Positions 9,052 to 18,765 of a DNA stretch of 64,000 bases are shown piece by piece; the first letter of the stretch is position 1, and the number at the start of each line of letters is the position of its first letter. The stretch spans positions 124,001-188,000 of the forward strand of contig NZ_JBBAYI010000006.1 of NCBI RefSeq assembly GCF_037153985.1, written 5' to 3'. The notes under the pieces are model-generated. The model did no database searches. It saw only the letters and a list, made by a program, of their open reading frames with translations, and was not told where the DNA came from. Source of the DNA: Emticicia sp037153985 (lineage in GTDB: Bacteria > Bacteroidota > Bacteroidia > Cytophagales > Spirosomataceae). A program made the position numbers and the translations under genes.

Positions 9052-9732
9052 ATGAAAGTTCTATTAACAGAAGACGACCCCAATTTAGGCATGTTGCTGC
9101 AGGAGTATCTGAACGCTAAAGGATATGAAACAGATTTAGCCAGAAACGGAGAAGAAGGAATAAAATTCTTTATTGAAAACGGCAACTATGATATGTGCAT
9201 CTGTGATGTGATGATGCCTAAAAAAGATGGGTTTTCGCTGGCTAAAGAAATACGGATGAAAGATAAAGAAGTGCCTATTATTTTTCTGACAGCCAAATCA
9301 ATGAAAGAAGACACCATACAAGGCTTTAAAGTAGGTGCCGATGACTACATTACCAAGCCTTTCAGTATGGAAGAACTATTGATGCGTATGAAGGCCATTT
9401 TCCGCCGTATGCACAAACAAGAGGCCGAAACCCAAGCCAATACCTTCCAGCTAGGTGGTTATACCTTCGATGCCCAAACCAATACGCTTACTCATAACGG
9501 AAACCAGAGTAAACTAACAACGAAGGAGTCGGAACTACTGAAACTTTTGTGTCAGAATAAAAACCAGTCGGTAAGCCGTAGCTTTGCCCTGAAACTCATC
9601 TGGGGTGACGACAGCTACTTCAACGCCCGCAGCATGGATGTTTACATTACAAAACTACGCAAACATCTGAAAGACGATACTTCTATCCAAATCATGAATA
9701 TGCACGGCGAGGGCTTCAAACTAATAGTATAG
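9052..9732 (+). CDS. OmpR/PhoB-family response regulator
   Basis: This is a 226-residue DNA-binding response regulator. The receiver domain (about 1-120) has the acidic pair EDD at 7-9, the phosphoacceptor Asp52 in CDVMMPKKDG, and the conserved Lys in TKPFSMEELL. The C-terminal winged helix (about 130-226) includes LTTKESELLKLLC and RSMDVYITKLRKHL, typical of the OmpR/PhoB class. It is cotranscribed with the histidine kinase upstream and followed by a strong hairpin terminator. Target genes are unknown. Confidence 0.94.
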   Translation: MKVLLTEDDPNLGMLLQEYLNAKGYETDLARNGEEGIKFFIENGNYDMCICDVMMPKKDGFSLAKEIRMKDKEVPIIFLTAKSMKEDTIQGFKVGADDYITKPFSMEELLMRMKAIFRRMHKQEAETQANTFQLGGYTFDAQTNTLTHNGNQSKLTTKESELLKLLCQNKNQSVSRSFALKLIWGDDSYFNARSMDVYITKLRKHLKDDTSIQIMNMHGEGFKLIV

Positions 9733-9760
9733 GCTTCTTTTCTGTAAGTTATCATAAATA

Positions 9761-9792
9761 AAAAGGCCAGTTTCTGAAAAAACTGGCCTTTG
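9761..9792. terminator. Bidirectional terminator between response regulator and rpoN
   Basis: A perfect 12-bp inverted repeat (9762-9773 with 9780-9791; core GGCCAG/CTGGCC) has a 6-nt loop and A/T-rich flanks on both sides. It can stop both the plus-strand response regulator gene and the minus-strand rpoN gene. Confidence 0.85.
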
Positions 9793-9817
9793 CTATGTTT
9801 TGGGACTTTGCAAGAAA

Positions 9818-11293
9818 TTATAACTGCTTACGCAAGCGCGCTACCGGAATATTGAGTTGCTCACGATACTTGGCAACGGTTCTTCGGGCAATGTTATAGC
9901 CACGTTTGTTCAGCATCTTTTCTAATTTATCGTCAGAAAGTGGCGAGTTCTTAGGTTCGTTTTCAATCAGTTCTTTCAATATATTTTTTACCTCACGGCT
10001 TGAGGCATCCTCGCCTGAATCGGTTGCAATACCTTCCGAGAAGAAGTATTTAAGCGGATAAATACCAAAATCGGTCTGAACAGCCTTACTATTAGCCACC
10101 CGTGATACCGTCGAAATATCCATTTCAATACGGTTGGCAATATCTTTCAGAATCATCGGTTTCAGCTTACTTTCATCTCCATCCAGAAAAAATTCTTTCT
10201 GGTATTCAACAATTGCTTTCATGGTTTTCAAAAGCGTTTGCTGGCGTTGTTTGATGGCATCAATAAACCATTTGGCGGCATCCAGTTTTTGCTTAACAAA
10301 GGTAACTGTTTCTTTAATGCTCTTGTGCTGTGCCGAGCCATTCTTGTCGGTTTTATCGTATGTATCGAGCATTTCTGCAAACGAACGGCTCACCCTTAAT
10401 TCGGGTGCATTTTTAGAGTTCAGAATTACATCGAGCTTACCATTGTTGTTGGTAACAATAAAATCGGCCATCAGATACGCCGCCGTGCTGTCGCCATTAC
10501 CCGTATTACCGGGTTTTGGGTTCAGGCGTGTAATAATTCTGATAGCTTCTTTCATTACGCTATCATCAATATCGAGTCTTCGCTGAATTTTCTCGTAGTG
10601 TTTTTTAGTAAACTCATCAAAGTAGTCATTAATAATTTTTATGGCTACTTCAACTTCTATGTCGTTCTGGTCTTTTCTCTCTAATTGTAGCAACAAACAT
10701 TCTCTTAAATCTCTTGCGCCAATACCTGCCGGCTCGAACGACTGTATTTTTCTAAGAAGCGTTGTTAATTCTTCTTCGGTTGTATAAATGTTTTGAGTAA
10801 AGGCTAAATCGTTACAGATAGAGCGCATAGGCCTACGGATGTAGCCATCTTCTTCGATGCTTCCGATGAGTTGCATTCCTATGGCTTCCTGTCTTGAATC
10901 CAGGCGTAAATAGCCAAGTTGTTGCACCAGCGACTCTGCCAGCGTACTTGTAGCCACTACGGGCATCACGTCGCGGTCTTCATCGCCCCAGCCATCGCCA
11001 TACATTTTGTATCCTGCGTAGTCGTCTTGGTCAAGATATTGTTTTACGTCAAGCCCCTCATAACGTTCATATTCACCATATTCATCATAATCATCCCCAT
11101 AGTCGTCCTCGTCGTAGTCATCCTTTACACGCTCGTCCATATCCATTCCTTCTTCCAGAGCCGGATTTATCTCGAGTTCTTCCTCTATTCTTTGTTCAAG
11201 CTCAGCGGTGGGTATTTGTAACAATTTAATAAACTGTATCTGCTGAGGCGACAGTCTTTGCTGAAGTGATTGGTTAAGACTTAATTTTTGCAT
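9818..11293 (-). CDS. rpoN: RNA polymerase sigma-54 factor
   Basis: This is a 491-residue sigma-54, which directs RNA polymerase to -24/-12 promoters and needs an AAA+ activator. The Gln/Leu-rich region I (LSLNQSLQQRLSPQQIQFIK) starts the protein. An unusually Asp/Glu/Tyr-rich acidic linker (about 50-100) follows, then the core-binding region. The C-terminus carries the RpoN box, ARRTVAKYREQLNIP, essentially identical to the family signature. The protein is complete. The acidic linker is the usual variable region II. It is monocistronic, with a shared terminator downstream and 308 bp of non-coding DNA upstream. Confidence 0.96.
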   Translation of the reverse strand: MQKLSLNQSLQQRLSPQQIQFIKLLQIPTAELEQRIEEELEINPALEEGMDMDERVKDDYDEDDYGDDYDEYGEYERYEGLDVKQYLDQDDYAGYKMYGDGWGDEDRDVMPVVATSTLAESLVQQLGYLRLDSRQEAIGMQLIGSIEEDGYIRRPMRSICNDLAFTQNIYTTEEELTTLLRKIQSFEPAGIGARDLRECLLLQLERKDQNDIEVEVAIKIINDYFDEFTKKHYEKIQRRLDIDDSVMKEAIRIITRLNPKPGNTGNGDSTAAYLMADFIVTNNNGKLDVILNSKNAPELRVSRSFAEMLDTYDKTDKNGSAQHKSIKETVTFVKQKLDAAKWFIDAIKQRQQTLLKTMKAIVEYQKEFFLDGDESKLKPMILKDIANRIEMDISTVSRVANSKAVQTDFGIYPLKYFFSEGIATDSGEDASSREVKNILKELIENEPKNSPLSDDKLEKMLNKRGYNIARRTVAKYREQLNIPVARLRKQL

Positions 11294-11543
11294 CTGAGAC
11301 GTAGAGTTTTTTCATTTATATAAGGGCCTTTTACAAACCCTCTCCACATTTTTCATGCCAAAATCAGGCATGTGAATAAATAAAGGAATATATTTTTTCA
11401 TTAAAGACCAAATTTTTATCAAAAAAATTTATAAAATTTAAACTATTTTTACATAAACACCTGATTACAAGCACATTAAATAGTGTTGATTATTTTCCCC
11501 AGAAAAAACATTTTTTTCAAAAAAACTTAGCCTATTAAAAAAC
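11294..11543. other. AT-rich intergenic region upstream of rpoN
   Basis: About 250 bp without an open frame. It is strongly AT-rich with A and T runs and should hold the rpoN promoter. I see no clear TAnnTTTG element, inverted repeat or RNA gene in it. The far end merges into the terminator of the RND pump gene. Confidence 0.5.
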
Positions 11544-11579
11544 AAAACCTCGCCAGAGGTGTTATCTCGGCGAGGTTTT
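11544..11579 (-). terminator. Terminator after RND efflux operon
   Basis: AAAACCTCGCC (11544-11554) pairs perfectly with GGCGAGGTTTT (11569-11579) around a 14-nt loop. On the minus strand it lies 22 bp after the RND permease stop. Confidence 0.85.
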
Positions 11580-11601
11580 GCTACTTGTACTATATACCTT
11601 T

Positions 11602-14600
11602 TTAGGCTACTGTACCACCATCTTTCATGGTGTAGAACTTACTCTTTTTACGGAGATATTTATCTCTTACCCTCTCATTAATATAGTACATACACGGCAC
11701 GATAACCAACGTAAGTACCGTTGAGAAAGTTAAACCAAAGATAATTGTCCAAGCCAGAATACCCCAGAAAACGGCACTGTCGCCACCAACAAATATATGA
11801 GGATTAAACTCTGTAAACAGCGTTACGAAGTCCATACTCAAACCAAGTGCCAGTGGTACAAGACCTAGTACTGCCGCCGAAGCCGTTAACAATACGGGCG
11901 TTAAACGTACCCCTCCGGCCTCAACAATGGCTTGTTTTAACGGATACCCTCTGTCGCGCAGCTCATCGGTAAATTCAATCAGAAGGATACCGTTTTTTAC
12001 CACAATACCTGCCAGTGCAATAATACCCACACCCGACATAATAACCGAGAAGGTCATACCAAATACCATGAAGCCCAGAAATACCCCAATGAACGAAAGC
12101 AGAATGGTAACGAAAATAATTACCGGTTTTACTACTGAGTTGAACTGTGTGGCCAGAATCAGGTAAATCAATAAGATTGCAGCTAATAACGCTCCAGCAA
12201 GAAATATCATCGACTCCTTCTGTTCTTCTTGTTCACCACCCATTTTCACACTATAACCACTTGGCACTTCCATTCTATCAATTACTTTTTTCTGAATTTC
12301 GGCCACTATTTCATTGGCATTGTAGTCATCATTCAGTACCTCTGATCCCAACGTAATAATTCTGGATTGGTCTTTACGGTTAATCTGGCTGAACGATGTT
12401 GAGTAGCTGATGCTCGCAATTGAGTTTAAAGGCACCTGACGTAACACCCCGCCCATGTTCATGTCACGGTACGTAATGTTCAGGCTCAATAGTTTTTCAA
12501 TCTGATTACGGTCATCGGCTTTTAAACGTAACTGAATCGGGTATTCGTCTTTATCATCTCTGAACTTCGATATTTCAGCCCCAAACAAAGCCGTACGAAT
12601 AGCCATAGCCACCTGTGAGGTACTGATACCTTCGCGTTGGGCTTTTACTTTATCAACATCAATAATAATTTCAGGTTTGTTTGTAATCAGGTCAGACTTT
12701 AACTCTTCAATACCTTTGATATTTTCTTTCTCAATGTTCTTACGAACTTCTTTTTCAAGTTTAATCAAGGTAGCGAAGTCATCGCCCGCAATTTCAATCG
12801 AAATAGGTTTACCTGTTGGTGGACCGTTGTTCTCACGTTGAACCGAGATTTCAGTACCCGGAATACCTTTTATTTCGTTGCGCATTTCTTCCAGCAATTT
12901 GCTCGACGAAACGTCGCCACGTTCTTCTTTTTTCACAAAAGCCACTGTTACCTTCGATTTCTGTGGTGTAGCCGAGCGGTCAGGGGTAAAAGGGTCACCG
13001 GCATTTTTACCTACGTTAGAAATAACCGAGTTAACGGCTTTTTCGGCGTTGTTTTTCTTAATTACGGCAAATACCTTTTTCTCTATCACTTTAGTAACCG
13101 AGTCGGTTACGCGTGCATCAGTTCCGACAGGCATAACGTTGTATACATAAATATAGTCAGGCTCGCCACTTGGGAAGAAAATCACCTTTGGTTTCACAAT
13201 ACCTAGCATCACAAAAGTAAAAATCAACAAGACAAACATAGCCAATACTGCAAATACCGGACGATACCCCGTGATAATCCAGGAAATAAGGTTGCGGTAT
13301 GCTTGTTTGAAACTTGGCAGGGCTTTATCCTGAAACGGAATAATTACTTTAGGTGTCAGCACGAAATGGTTAAATACATATAATAATGCTATCAGAACCA
13401 TGAAGTTTCCGATACCTACATTAATAATATACCCAATTACGGCAAGGATAGCTATAATAATTAACGGGCGTTCGATTGATTTAAAGCTGGTATCTTCGTG
13501 TTGTTCGTCCTCGTGGCGTCTCATGAACGAAATCGCAAACACAGGGTTAATTACATACGCTACAATTAACGAGGCAAATAGCGTATAAATAAGCGTAATA
13601 GGCAGGAACTTCATAAACTCACCCACAATACCTGGCCAGAATAAAAGCGGGAAGAATGGCGCAATAGTAGTAAGAGTTCCTGATAACACAGGCAAGAATA
13701 CCTCTGACGCGGCCAGACTTACGGCTTCTTTGATACTCAGGTTTTTGAATCGGTTAAACAAGCGGTGGGCATTTTCGATAACCACAATGGCGTCGTCAAC
13801 CACAATACCCAAGCCCAGCAAGAACGCAAACAGTACAATTGTATTAAGTGTAAACCCAGAGAACCATAGCGGGATAAAGGCTATAAGGGCCGAAAGCGGT
13901 ACTGATAACCCTACAAAGATGGCATCGCGCACACCCATGAAGAACATCAATACAATTACTACGAAAATAAAACCTAAAACTACCGTATTAATAAGGTCAG
14001 CAATTTCACTTTTTACACGCTCCGAGGTATCAGCCGTAATTCTGGCTTCTAATCCTTTCGGAAAACGTGTTTCACGGTACTTATCAAGCAGTTTTTCAAT
14101 GCGTTCTGATACATCAATAACACTTGCTCCGGCTCTTTTAATTACGTTAAGGGTTACTACACGTTTGCCATCAAGGCGGGCAAAATCCTGTTGTTCTTCG
14201 TTGCTGTCAATTACTTCGGCAACATCGCCAAGCCTTACGGTAGCACCTGTTGAACTACGAATTTGCACATCCTGCATCTGGTATACGTCTTTAAACTCAC
14301 CTTTTACACGAAGCGTCCGGCGAACGTTGTCAACATTTAGCTCACCACCCGAAATATTAATGTTTTCGCCCTGAATAGCCGTTTGTATGTCATAGAAAGT
14401 CAAGCCAGCCGCTTGCATTTTGTATAAATCCAGATTAATCTGAATTTCTCTTTTAAGTGTACCTACAATATCAACCTTCGTAATTTCAGGGAACGATTCA
14501 ATGTCATCCTGCAAGTCTTCTGCAAAATCTTTCAGTTTAGCAAGTGGGAAATTACCCGCCAAGTTAATATTCATGATAGGAAACTCCGAAAAGTTAACAT

Positions 14601-15045
14601 CCTGCGCAGTAGGGCCACTGTCGAGTTTCTGAGGTAAATCTCTTTTGGCTTTATCAATGGCATCGCGTACTCTTTGCAAAGCTGCTTCTACTTTTACATC
14701 AGGGTTAAATTCTATCAGAATAACCGACACATCCTGCAAGGCATTCGACTTAATACGTTTTACACCTGTAATGGTCTTTAACTGTTTTTCAATAGGTTTA
14801 TTGATAACGTTTTCGACATCGGCAGGGGTAGTACCAAAGTAAATGGTCTGTACGTAAATCTGAGGTACTTTAATATCAGGAAACTGTTCTTTGGGCAGGT
14901 TAAAATAAATGCCTAAGCCCGACAGGAATATCATGATAGTAAAAATATAGACCGTGGTCTGGTTATTGCCTAACCAACGGACCATATTGTAAATCATCCC
15001 ACTACCGTGAGGAAGATCTTGTTTTTCTAGTGTATCTTTTTCCAT
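11602..15045 (-). CDS. RND efflux pump, inner-membrane permease
   Basis: This is a 1147-residue AcrB/MexB-like (HAE-1/HME superfamily) proton-driven transporter. It would form the inner-membrane trimer of a tripartite pump. Seen are the N-terminal helix after about 30 cytoplasmic residues (TVYIFTIMIFLSGLGIYF), the porter domains, and the TM4 proton-relay motif GLGIVVDDAIVVIENAHR with paired Asp. The second TM block ends with GIVVKNGILLIEF. Between the halves an extra hydrophobic pair (around PLIIIAILAVIGYIINVGIG) makes it longer than AcrB (1049). It is the last gene of the tetR-tolC-adaptor-permease operon. Substrates are unknown; drugs or detergents are more likely than metals given the TetR regulator. 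Confidence 0.93.
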   Translation of the reverse strand: MEKDTLEKQDLPHGSGMIYNMVRWLGNNQTTVYIFTIMIFLSGLGIYFNLPKEQFPDIKVPQIYVQTIYFGTTPADVENVINKPIEKQLKTITGVKRIKSNALQDVSVILIEFNPDVKVEAALQRVRDAIDKAKRDLPQKLDSGPTAQDVNFSEFPIMNINLAGNFPLAKLKDFAEDLQDDIESFPEITKVDIVGTLKREIQINLDLYKMQAAGLTFYDIQTAIQGENINISGGELNVDNVRRTLRVKGEFKDVYQMQDVQIRSSTGATVRLGDVAEVIDSNEEQQDFARLDGKRVVTLNVIKRAGASVIDVSERIEKLLDKYRETRFPKGLEARITADTSERVKSEIADLINTVVLGFIFVVIVLMFFMGVRDAIFVGLSVPLSALIAFIPLWFSGFTLNTIVLFAFLLGLGIVVDDAIVVIENAHRLFNRFKNLSIKEAVSLAASEVFLPVLSGTLTTIAPFFPLLFWPGIVGEFMKFLPITLIYTLFASLIVAYVINPVFAISFMRRHEDEQHEDTSFKSIERPLIIIAILAVIGYIINVGIGNFMVLIALLYVFNHFVLTPKVIIPFQDKALPSFKQAYRNLISWIITGYRPVFAVLAMFVLLIFTFVMLGIVKPKVIFFPSGEPDYIYVYNVMPVGTDARVTDSVTKVIEKKVFAVIKKNNAEKAVNSVISNVGKNAGDPFTPDRSATPQKSKVTVAFVKKEERGDVSSSKLLEEMRNEIKGIPGTEISVQRENNGPPTGKPISIEIAGDDFATLIKLEKEVRKNIEKENIKGIEELKSDLITNKPEIIIDVDKVKAQREGISTSQVAMAIRTALFGAEISKFRDDKDEYPIQLRLKADDRNQIEKLLSLNITYRDMNMGGVLRQVPLNSIASISYSTSFSQINRKDQSRIITLGSEVLNDDYNANEIVAEIQKKVIDRMEVPSGYSVKMGGEQEEQKESMIFLAGALLAAILLIYLILATQFNSVVKPVIIFVTILLSFIGVFLGFMVFGMTFSVIMSGVGIIALAGIVVKNGILLIEFTDELRDRGYPLKQAIVEAGGVRLTPVLLTASAAVLGLVPLALGLSMDFVTLFTEFNPHIFVGGDSAVFWGILAWTIIFGLTFSTVLTLVIVPCMYYINERVRDKYLRKKSKFYTMKDGGTVA

Positions 15046-15152
15046 AATCCAAAACCTCTGAAAAGGATTTTATGATTGTTTAAATGTTTTGAGATATAGC
15101 AAGTGAAAAAGTATAAAAGAGTGGATTCAATGTTATACTTTTTCGTTTCTGA

Positions 15153-16322
15153 TTAGAAATTTATCGCCTGACCATCCACGAGGTCCTGATACCCTTGCGT
15201 AATTAGCATATCGCCCGCTTGTAAACCCGACACAATTTCAATATCGCCGCCGTAGGTAAGTCCGGTAGTAATTTTACGGCTACGTGCTACTTTTTTGTTG
15301 CCTTCTGTTACCGCTACATATACTATATTTCCTTGCTCGTCTTGCTGGATTATGTTTCTGTTAATGATTATGGCGTTGTTTTTAGCTTGGTCGTTTACGT
15401 TCATTACGGCCGTCATGTTAGGTTTTAACAGAGGGTCTATTTTCGGAATAGATGCCTCAATTACAAACGTACGTGAAGCCGGATTAACCGTTTGGCTTAC
15501 GAAGGTTAGTTTTGCGGTGGTTTCTTTTCCTAAATCAGGAAACTTCACCGTTACCATATCTCCTTGTTTAATAGTACCTGCATAGGTATCGGCAGCTTGT
15601 GCAACTACTTTCAGGTTGTCAGAGTTTACAATTCTGACAATACCGAGGCCCGGTGCAGCTAGCTCACCCGCTCTCTGACGAACTTCATCAACAAAACCAT
15701 TCAACGGAGCCGTAACTTTGGTTAAAGCTGTTTGAGTCTTTAAAGTTTCCAAGCGTTTTTGTAATGCTTCTACATTGCTTTTTGCCTGAATGTATTGCAC
15801 TTCTGTACCTATTTTCTGGTCCCAGAGGTTTTTTTGTTTATCGAAGAATACCTTCGCTGTTTCGAGTTGAACCTCAATTTCCTGAATCGATTGTTTCAGT
15901 ACTGAGTTATCAATCGTAGCTATCAGTTGGCCTTGTTTTACAAAGTCACCTTCTTTTACATAAAGGTTAGTGATGGCCCCACCCACCTGCGGCGAAACAA
16001 AAATGTTATTTTTGGCATCGAGCCTTCCCTGAAACTCAACAAAATGTTTGAAGTTCTGCGCTGTAACGGGTGTAGCTGTAACGTTAATAACTTTTTCTTC
16101 TTCTTTAGCTGGGTCAAGGATATTTATTTCTGCTTGTAGCTTCTGTATTTTCTCTGAAAGTGTTTTTTCCTCTGCCTGCAATTTTGCTAGTTCTTCTTTT
16201 TTCTGCGCAACCTTGTCTCCACCTTTTGAGCATGAGGCAACTAATACTATAAATGCTAAGGCAAAAGCTATATTGGCAAATTTCGTTTTAGCCTCGTGAT
16301 AAATAAGTGATATGTTTTTCAT
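15153..16322 (-). CDS. RND efflux periplasmic adaptor (membrane fusion protein)
   Basis: This is a 389-residue lipoprotein adaptor linking the permease and the outer-membrane channel. The N-terminus ends its signal at LVASC (Cys31), a lipobox. A short coiled coil (AQKKEELAKLQAEEKTLSEK) follows. The split lipoyl domain is visible as YVKEGDFVKQGQLIATID and VTAPLNGFVDEVRQRAGE, separated by a helical hairpin. The beta-barrel and membrane-proximal parts complete it. The initial coiled coil directly after the lipid anchor is a frequent Bacteroidota variant. Next is the permease gene, 107 bp downstream. Confidence 0.92.
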   Translation of the reverse strand: MKNISLIYHEAKTKFANIAFALAFIVLVASCSKGGDKVAQKKEELAKLQAEEKTLSEKIQKLQAEINILDPAKEEEKVINVTATPVTAQNFKHFVEFQGRLDAKNNIFVSPQVGGAITNLYVKEGDFVKQGQLIATIDNSVLKQSIQEIEVQLETAKVFFDKQKNLWDQKIGTEVQYIQAKSNVEALQKRLETLKTQTALTKVTAPLNGFVDEVRQRAGELAAPGLGIVRIVNSDNLKVVAQAADTYAGTIKQGDMVTVKFPDLGKETTAKLTFVSQTVNPASRTFVIEASIPKIDPLLKPNMTAVMNVNDQAKNNAIIINRNIIQQDEQGNIVYVAVTEGNKKVARSRKITTGLTYGGDIEIVSGLQAGDMLITQGYQDLVDGQAINF

Positions 16323-16377
16323 ACGAAATGTGTTTTATTAATGCTTTTAATCGTGAACTGTTGTAAACTTTATGTAA

Positions 16378-17706
16378 TTACTCCGACAATAATTTTCCCA
16401 TCGCTTTATCGAGGTCTACTTTTGCGATAAGTACATCATACAAAGCGGCAAAGTAATTGGTTTGTGCTTCTTTAAGTGCCGACTCCGCGTTGACAACCTC
16501 TATGTTACTACCAGTTCCTGACTGATACTTGATTTTAGTAACTCTGATAACCTCCTGTGCTAAATCCAGATTTCGTTTTTGTACGGTCAGGCTCTCCAAA
16601 CCATTTTTCAGGCTGATATTAGCCGACTCCGCCTGCATATCGAACGATTCACGCAGTAGTAATGCACTCTGGTCAATTTTTGTAATGGCAATGCGTTGCT
16701 GCTGTAACTGGATTTTCCTGAGGCCACTATCGTAGATAGGAATCTGCACACCAAGTGTTAATGCCGACGACCCAAACCAACGCTCAAAAGGGTTAAATCT
16801 GGTATTACTATGCCCCGCACCCAGCGACCCACTGAACGAAACCTTCGGAATTGCACCCTTTACGGTTCTTTCCATGTCTAGCTCTGATAGTTTGCGTTGA
16901 ACCATCAGTGTTGAGTATTCAATGCGGTTACCGTAATCAACAGCCTGATACTGAAGCATCGTTAAAGGTGTGATGTCCATCTCCGATAATTTATCTTTCA
17001 GTATAATTGGCTCCTCCAACTTCATGCCCATCTGAAATTTCAGAAGTGTTTTGCTTAACAAAACCAGATTTTTCACTTTCTGCATTTCTGTAACAAGGTT
17101 GTTACGTTGAACTTCAAGGCGGTCGAGGTCTATTTTCTCAATAAACCCTTGCTGATTCATCACTTTCATTTCTTTAATCAATGAATCAATACGTGCAATG
17201 TTAAGGTCAAGAATTTTACTTCTTTCTTCGGCCACCAATACCGAGTAATAGGCTTTGGCTACGTTTTCGGCAACGGTAATTTTGCTATTGGTTACGCCTT
17301 TCTGAGCTAACTCCCGATATACAGGCGCAGCTTTTAAGCCCACCAGCCACGTGGCATCAAATATCAACTGGTTCAAGCCAACGCCTGCCTGCCCTGCCCA
17401 GGGTACTCCAAATTTAAATTTGGTTACTGCACCATCGGGCGCATTTGGGTCAAAGTTTTTGGCGTCAATTAATTGTGTGGGAATAATGGCATTATACGTA
17501 TATTGAAATTGTCCATTAATCTGCGGCATACCCGAGGCTTTAATCTGTTTAATTGTTAGCTCGGCTCCCACAATATCCAGCTCAGCGTTTTTTACGGTAA
17601 GGTGGTTTTTTATACCGTACTGAACAGCTTCTTTCAGGCTAAAAGCCTGCTGTGCATTGGCATAAAATCCACAAATCAGGAAAAAAATTAGGTACTTTAT
17701 TTTCAT
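16378..17706 (-). CDS. TolC-family outer-membrane efflux channel
   Basis: This is a 442-residue outer-membrane factor. The Sec signal peptide (MKIKYLIFFLICGFYANA) is followed by the TolC repeats: FSLKEAVQYGIKNHLTVKNAELDI, with the typical Leu/Ala-rich long helices, and a second copy near YQSGTGSNIEVVNAESALKEAQ. It forms the trimeric exit duct for the RND pump encoded by the next two genes. It lies 55 bp before the adaptor gene and 23 bp after the TetR gene, consistent with one operon of four genes. Confidence 0.93.
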   Translation of the reverse strand: MKIKYLIFFLICGFYANAQQAFSLKEAVQYGIKNHLTVKNAELDIVGAELTIKQIKASGMPQINGQFQYTYNAIIPTQLIDAKNFDPNAPDGAVTKFKFGVPWAGQAGVGLNQLIFDATWLVGLKAAPVYRELAQKGVTNSKITVAENVAKAYYSVLVAEERSKILDLNIARIDSLIKEMKVMNQQGFIEKIDLDRLEVQRNNLVTEMQKVKNLVLLSKTLLKFQMGMKLEEPIILKDKLSEMDITPLTMLQYQAVDYGNRIEYSTLMVQRKLSELDMERTVKGAIPKVSFSGSLGAGHSNTRFNPFERWFGSSALTLGVQIPIYDSGLRKIQLQQQRIAITKIDQSALLLRESFDMQAESANISLKNGLESLTVQKRNLDLAQEVIRVTKIKYQSGTGSNIEVVNAESALKEAQTNYFAALYDVLIAKVDLDKAMGKLLSE

Positions 17707-17729
17707 ATAGTTGATTGATTTGATTAAAA

Positions 17730-18350
17730 TTAAACGTGGTCAAAATCGGAGTTATCTTTACATTTTTCATAAAAGTCCAGCCCCTTCGGGGTCAGGATTC
17801 CTCTTAAAAAGTGGTCAATAAAAACAGTATGTACATCTACGTGATTAAACTTTTCGGTCGGAAACACCTCTCTGTTAAAGGCAAACTCTACTTCTTCCAT
17901 ACGTAATCGAGCCAGCACTTCAATGTTAATATCTGCCCGATAAAACCCCTGTTGAACGCCCTCTTTGAGGTTTTTCTTTACAATTTCCAGAAAATTCACT
18001 TTGTTATATTCCTGAAATAACTGCCAGGTTTTGGGGTGATATTTCTTTAAATCATAAAATACCGCCGGATTAATGGTTGCAGCCTGTTTGCGCAACAGTT
18101 CGGTCTCCCTAAAAACTTGCTCAATCGGATTAGCCGCTTCTTTGTATATCCGTTCTGATTCTTCTATGTCACACATCATATTCTGGCGGGCAATCTCATG
18201 AACGATAGAATCTTTGTCTTCAAAGTTTTGGTAAATTGTCTTTTTTGATATACCAAGCTCGGATGCTATTTCATCCATTGTTACACTCCTGATACCGAAT
18301 TTTCTGAAGAGTGCCTCTGAAGTCTTTAATATTCTTTCTCTGATTTCCAT
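17730..18350 (-). CDS. TetR/AcrR-family transcriptional regulator
   Basis: This is a 206-residue repressor-type regulator. The N-terminal helix-turn-helix reads RILKTSEALFRKFGIRSVTMDEIASELGISKKTIYQNF, the standard TetR pattern; the C-terminal ligand-binding helices are unrelated to named subfamilies. It is the first gene of the efflux operon, so it most likely represses its own operon and is relieved by a pump substrate. An operator would be expected in the 415-bp region between it and pyrD. A short inverted repeat (AAACTTT at 18411-18417 with AAAGTTT at 18428-18434) is the only candidate seen. Confidence 0.9.
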   Translation of the reverse strand: MEIRERILKTSEALFRKFGIRSVTMDEIASELGISKKTIYQNFEDKDSIVHEIARQNMMCDIEESERIYKEAANPIEQVFRETELLRKQAATINPAVFYDLKKYHPKTWQLFQEYNKVNFLEIVKKNLKEGVQQGFYRADINIEVLARLRMEEVEFAFNREVFPTEKFNHVDVHTVFIDHFLRGILTPKGLDFYEKCKDNSDFDHV

Positions 18351-18765
18351 TTACATTTTCTAAGTCTATGCTATCATTATAGTAAGGTTTTTCAGAATTA
18401 GAAACTGTGGAAACTTTTAAAAGGTTCAAAGTTTTTATAATTTTTTTTAGATTGCCAATTAGCGAAACAAAATTGCGTAGACAGCCAATAAAAGCATACA
18501 GAATTATGACGAACTGCAAAAATTTCGGGATGAGCTATAAATCTATGCCCGTGAACTTATTTTCAGAATAAAAATAAACTTTTTATAATAGTTATTTATC
18601 AATAAAAAATTGAACTATTTTTATGTTGTTTTTCCAGACAAAATCTAATACATAAAAATTAAAGAAAATTTAGGCGCAAATCGTAATTTTGTAGGATACT
18701 CTGATATTCTGTCATCTATCGTATTATTTACGTACAACAAGCCCTGAACAAGGCACCAATGTTTA
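18351..18765. other. Intergenic region between tetR and pyrD
   Basis: 415 bp carry divergent promoters for the efflux operon (minus) and pyrD (plus). It is AT-rich, with a 7-bp inverted repeat at 18411-18434 that may be a TetR-type operator and a TAnnTTTG element at 18684-18691. No gene or RNA is supported here. Confidence 0.5.
18684..18691 (+). promoter_or_regulatory. Putative -7 promoter element of pyrD
   Basis: TAATTTTG matches the Bacteroidota sigma-A -7 consensus TAnnTTTG. No clear TTTG is found 19-21 bp upstream. Transcription from here would leave a leader of about 70 nt before pyrD. Confidence 0.4.

Noticed and set aside
18271..18519. Minus-strand 82-residue frame overlapping the tetR start
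   Set aside because: Its second half lies over the tetR helix-turn-helix in another frame and its first half is AT-rich non-coding DNA.
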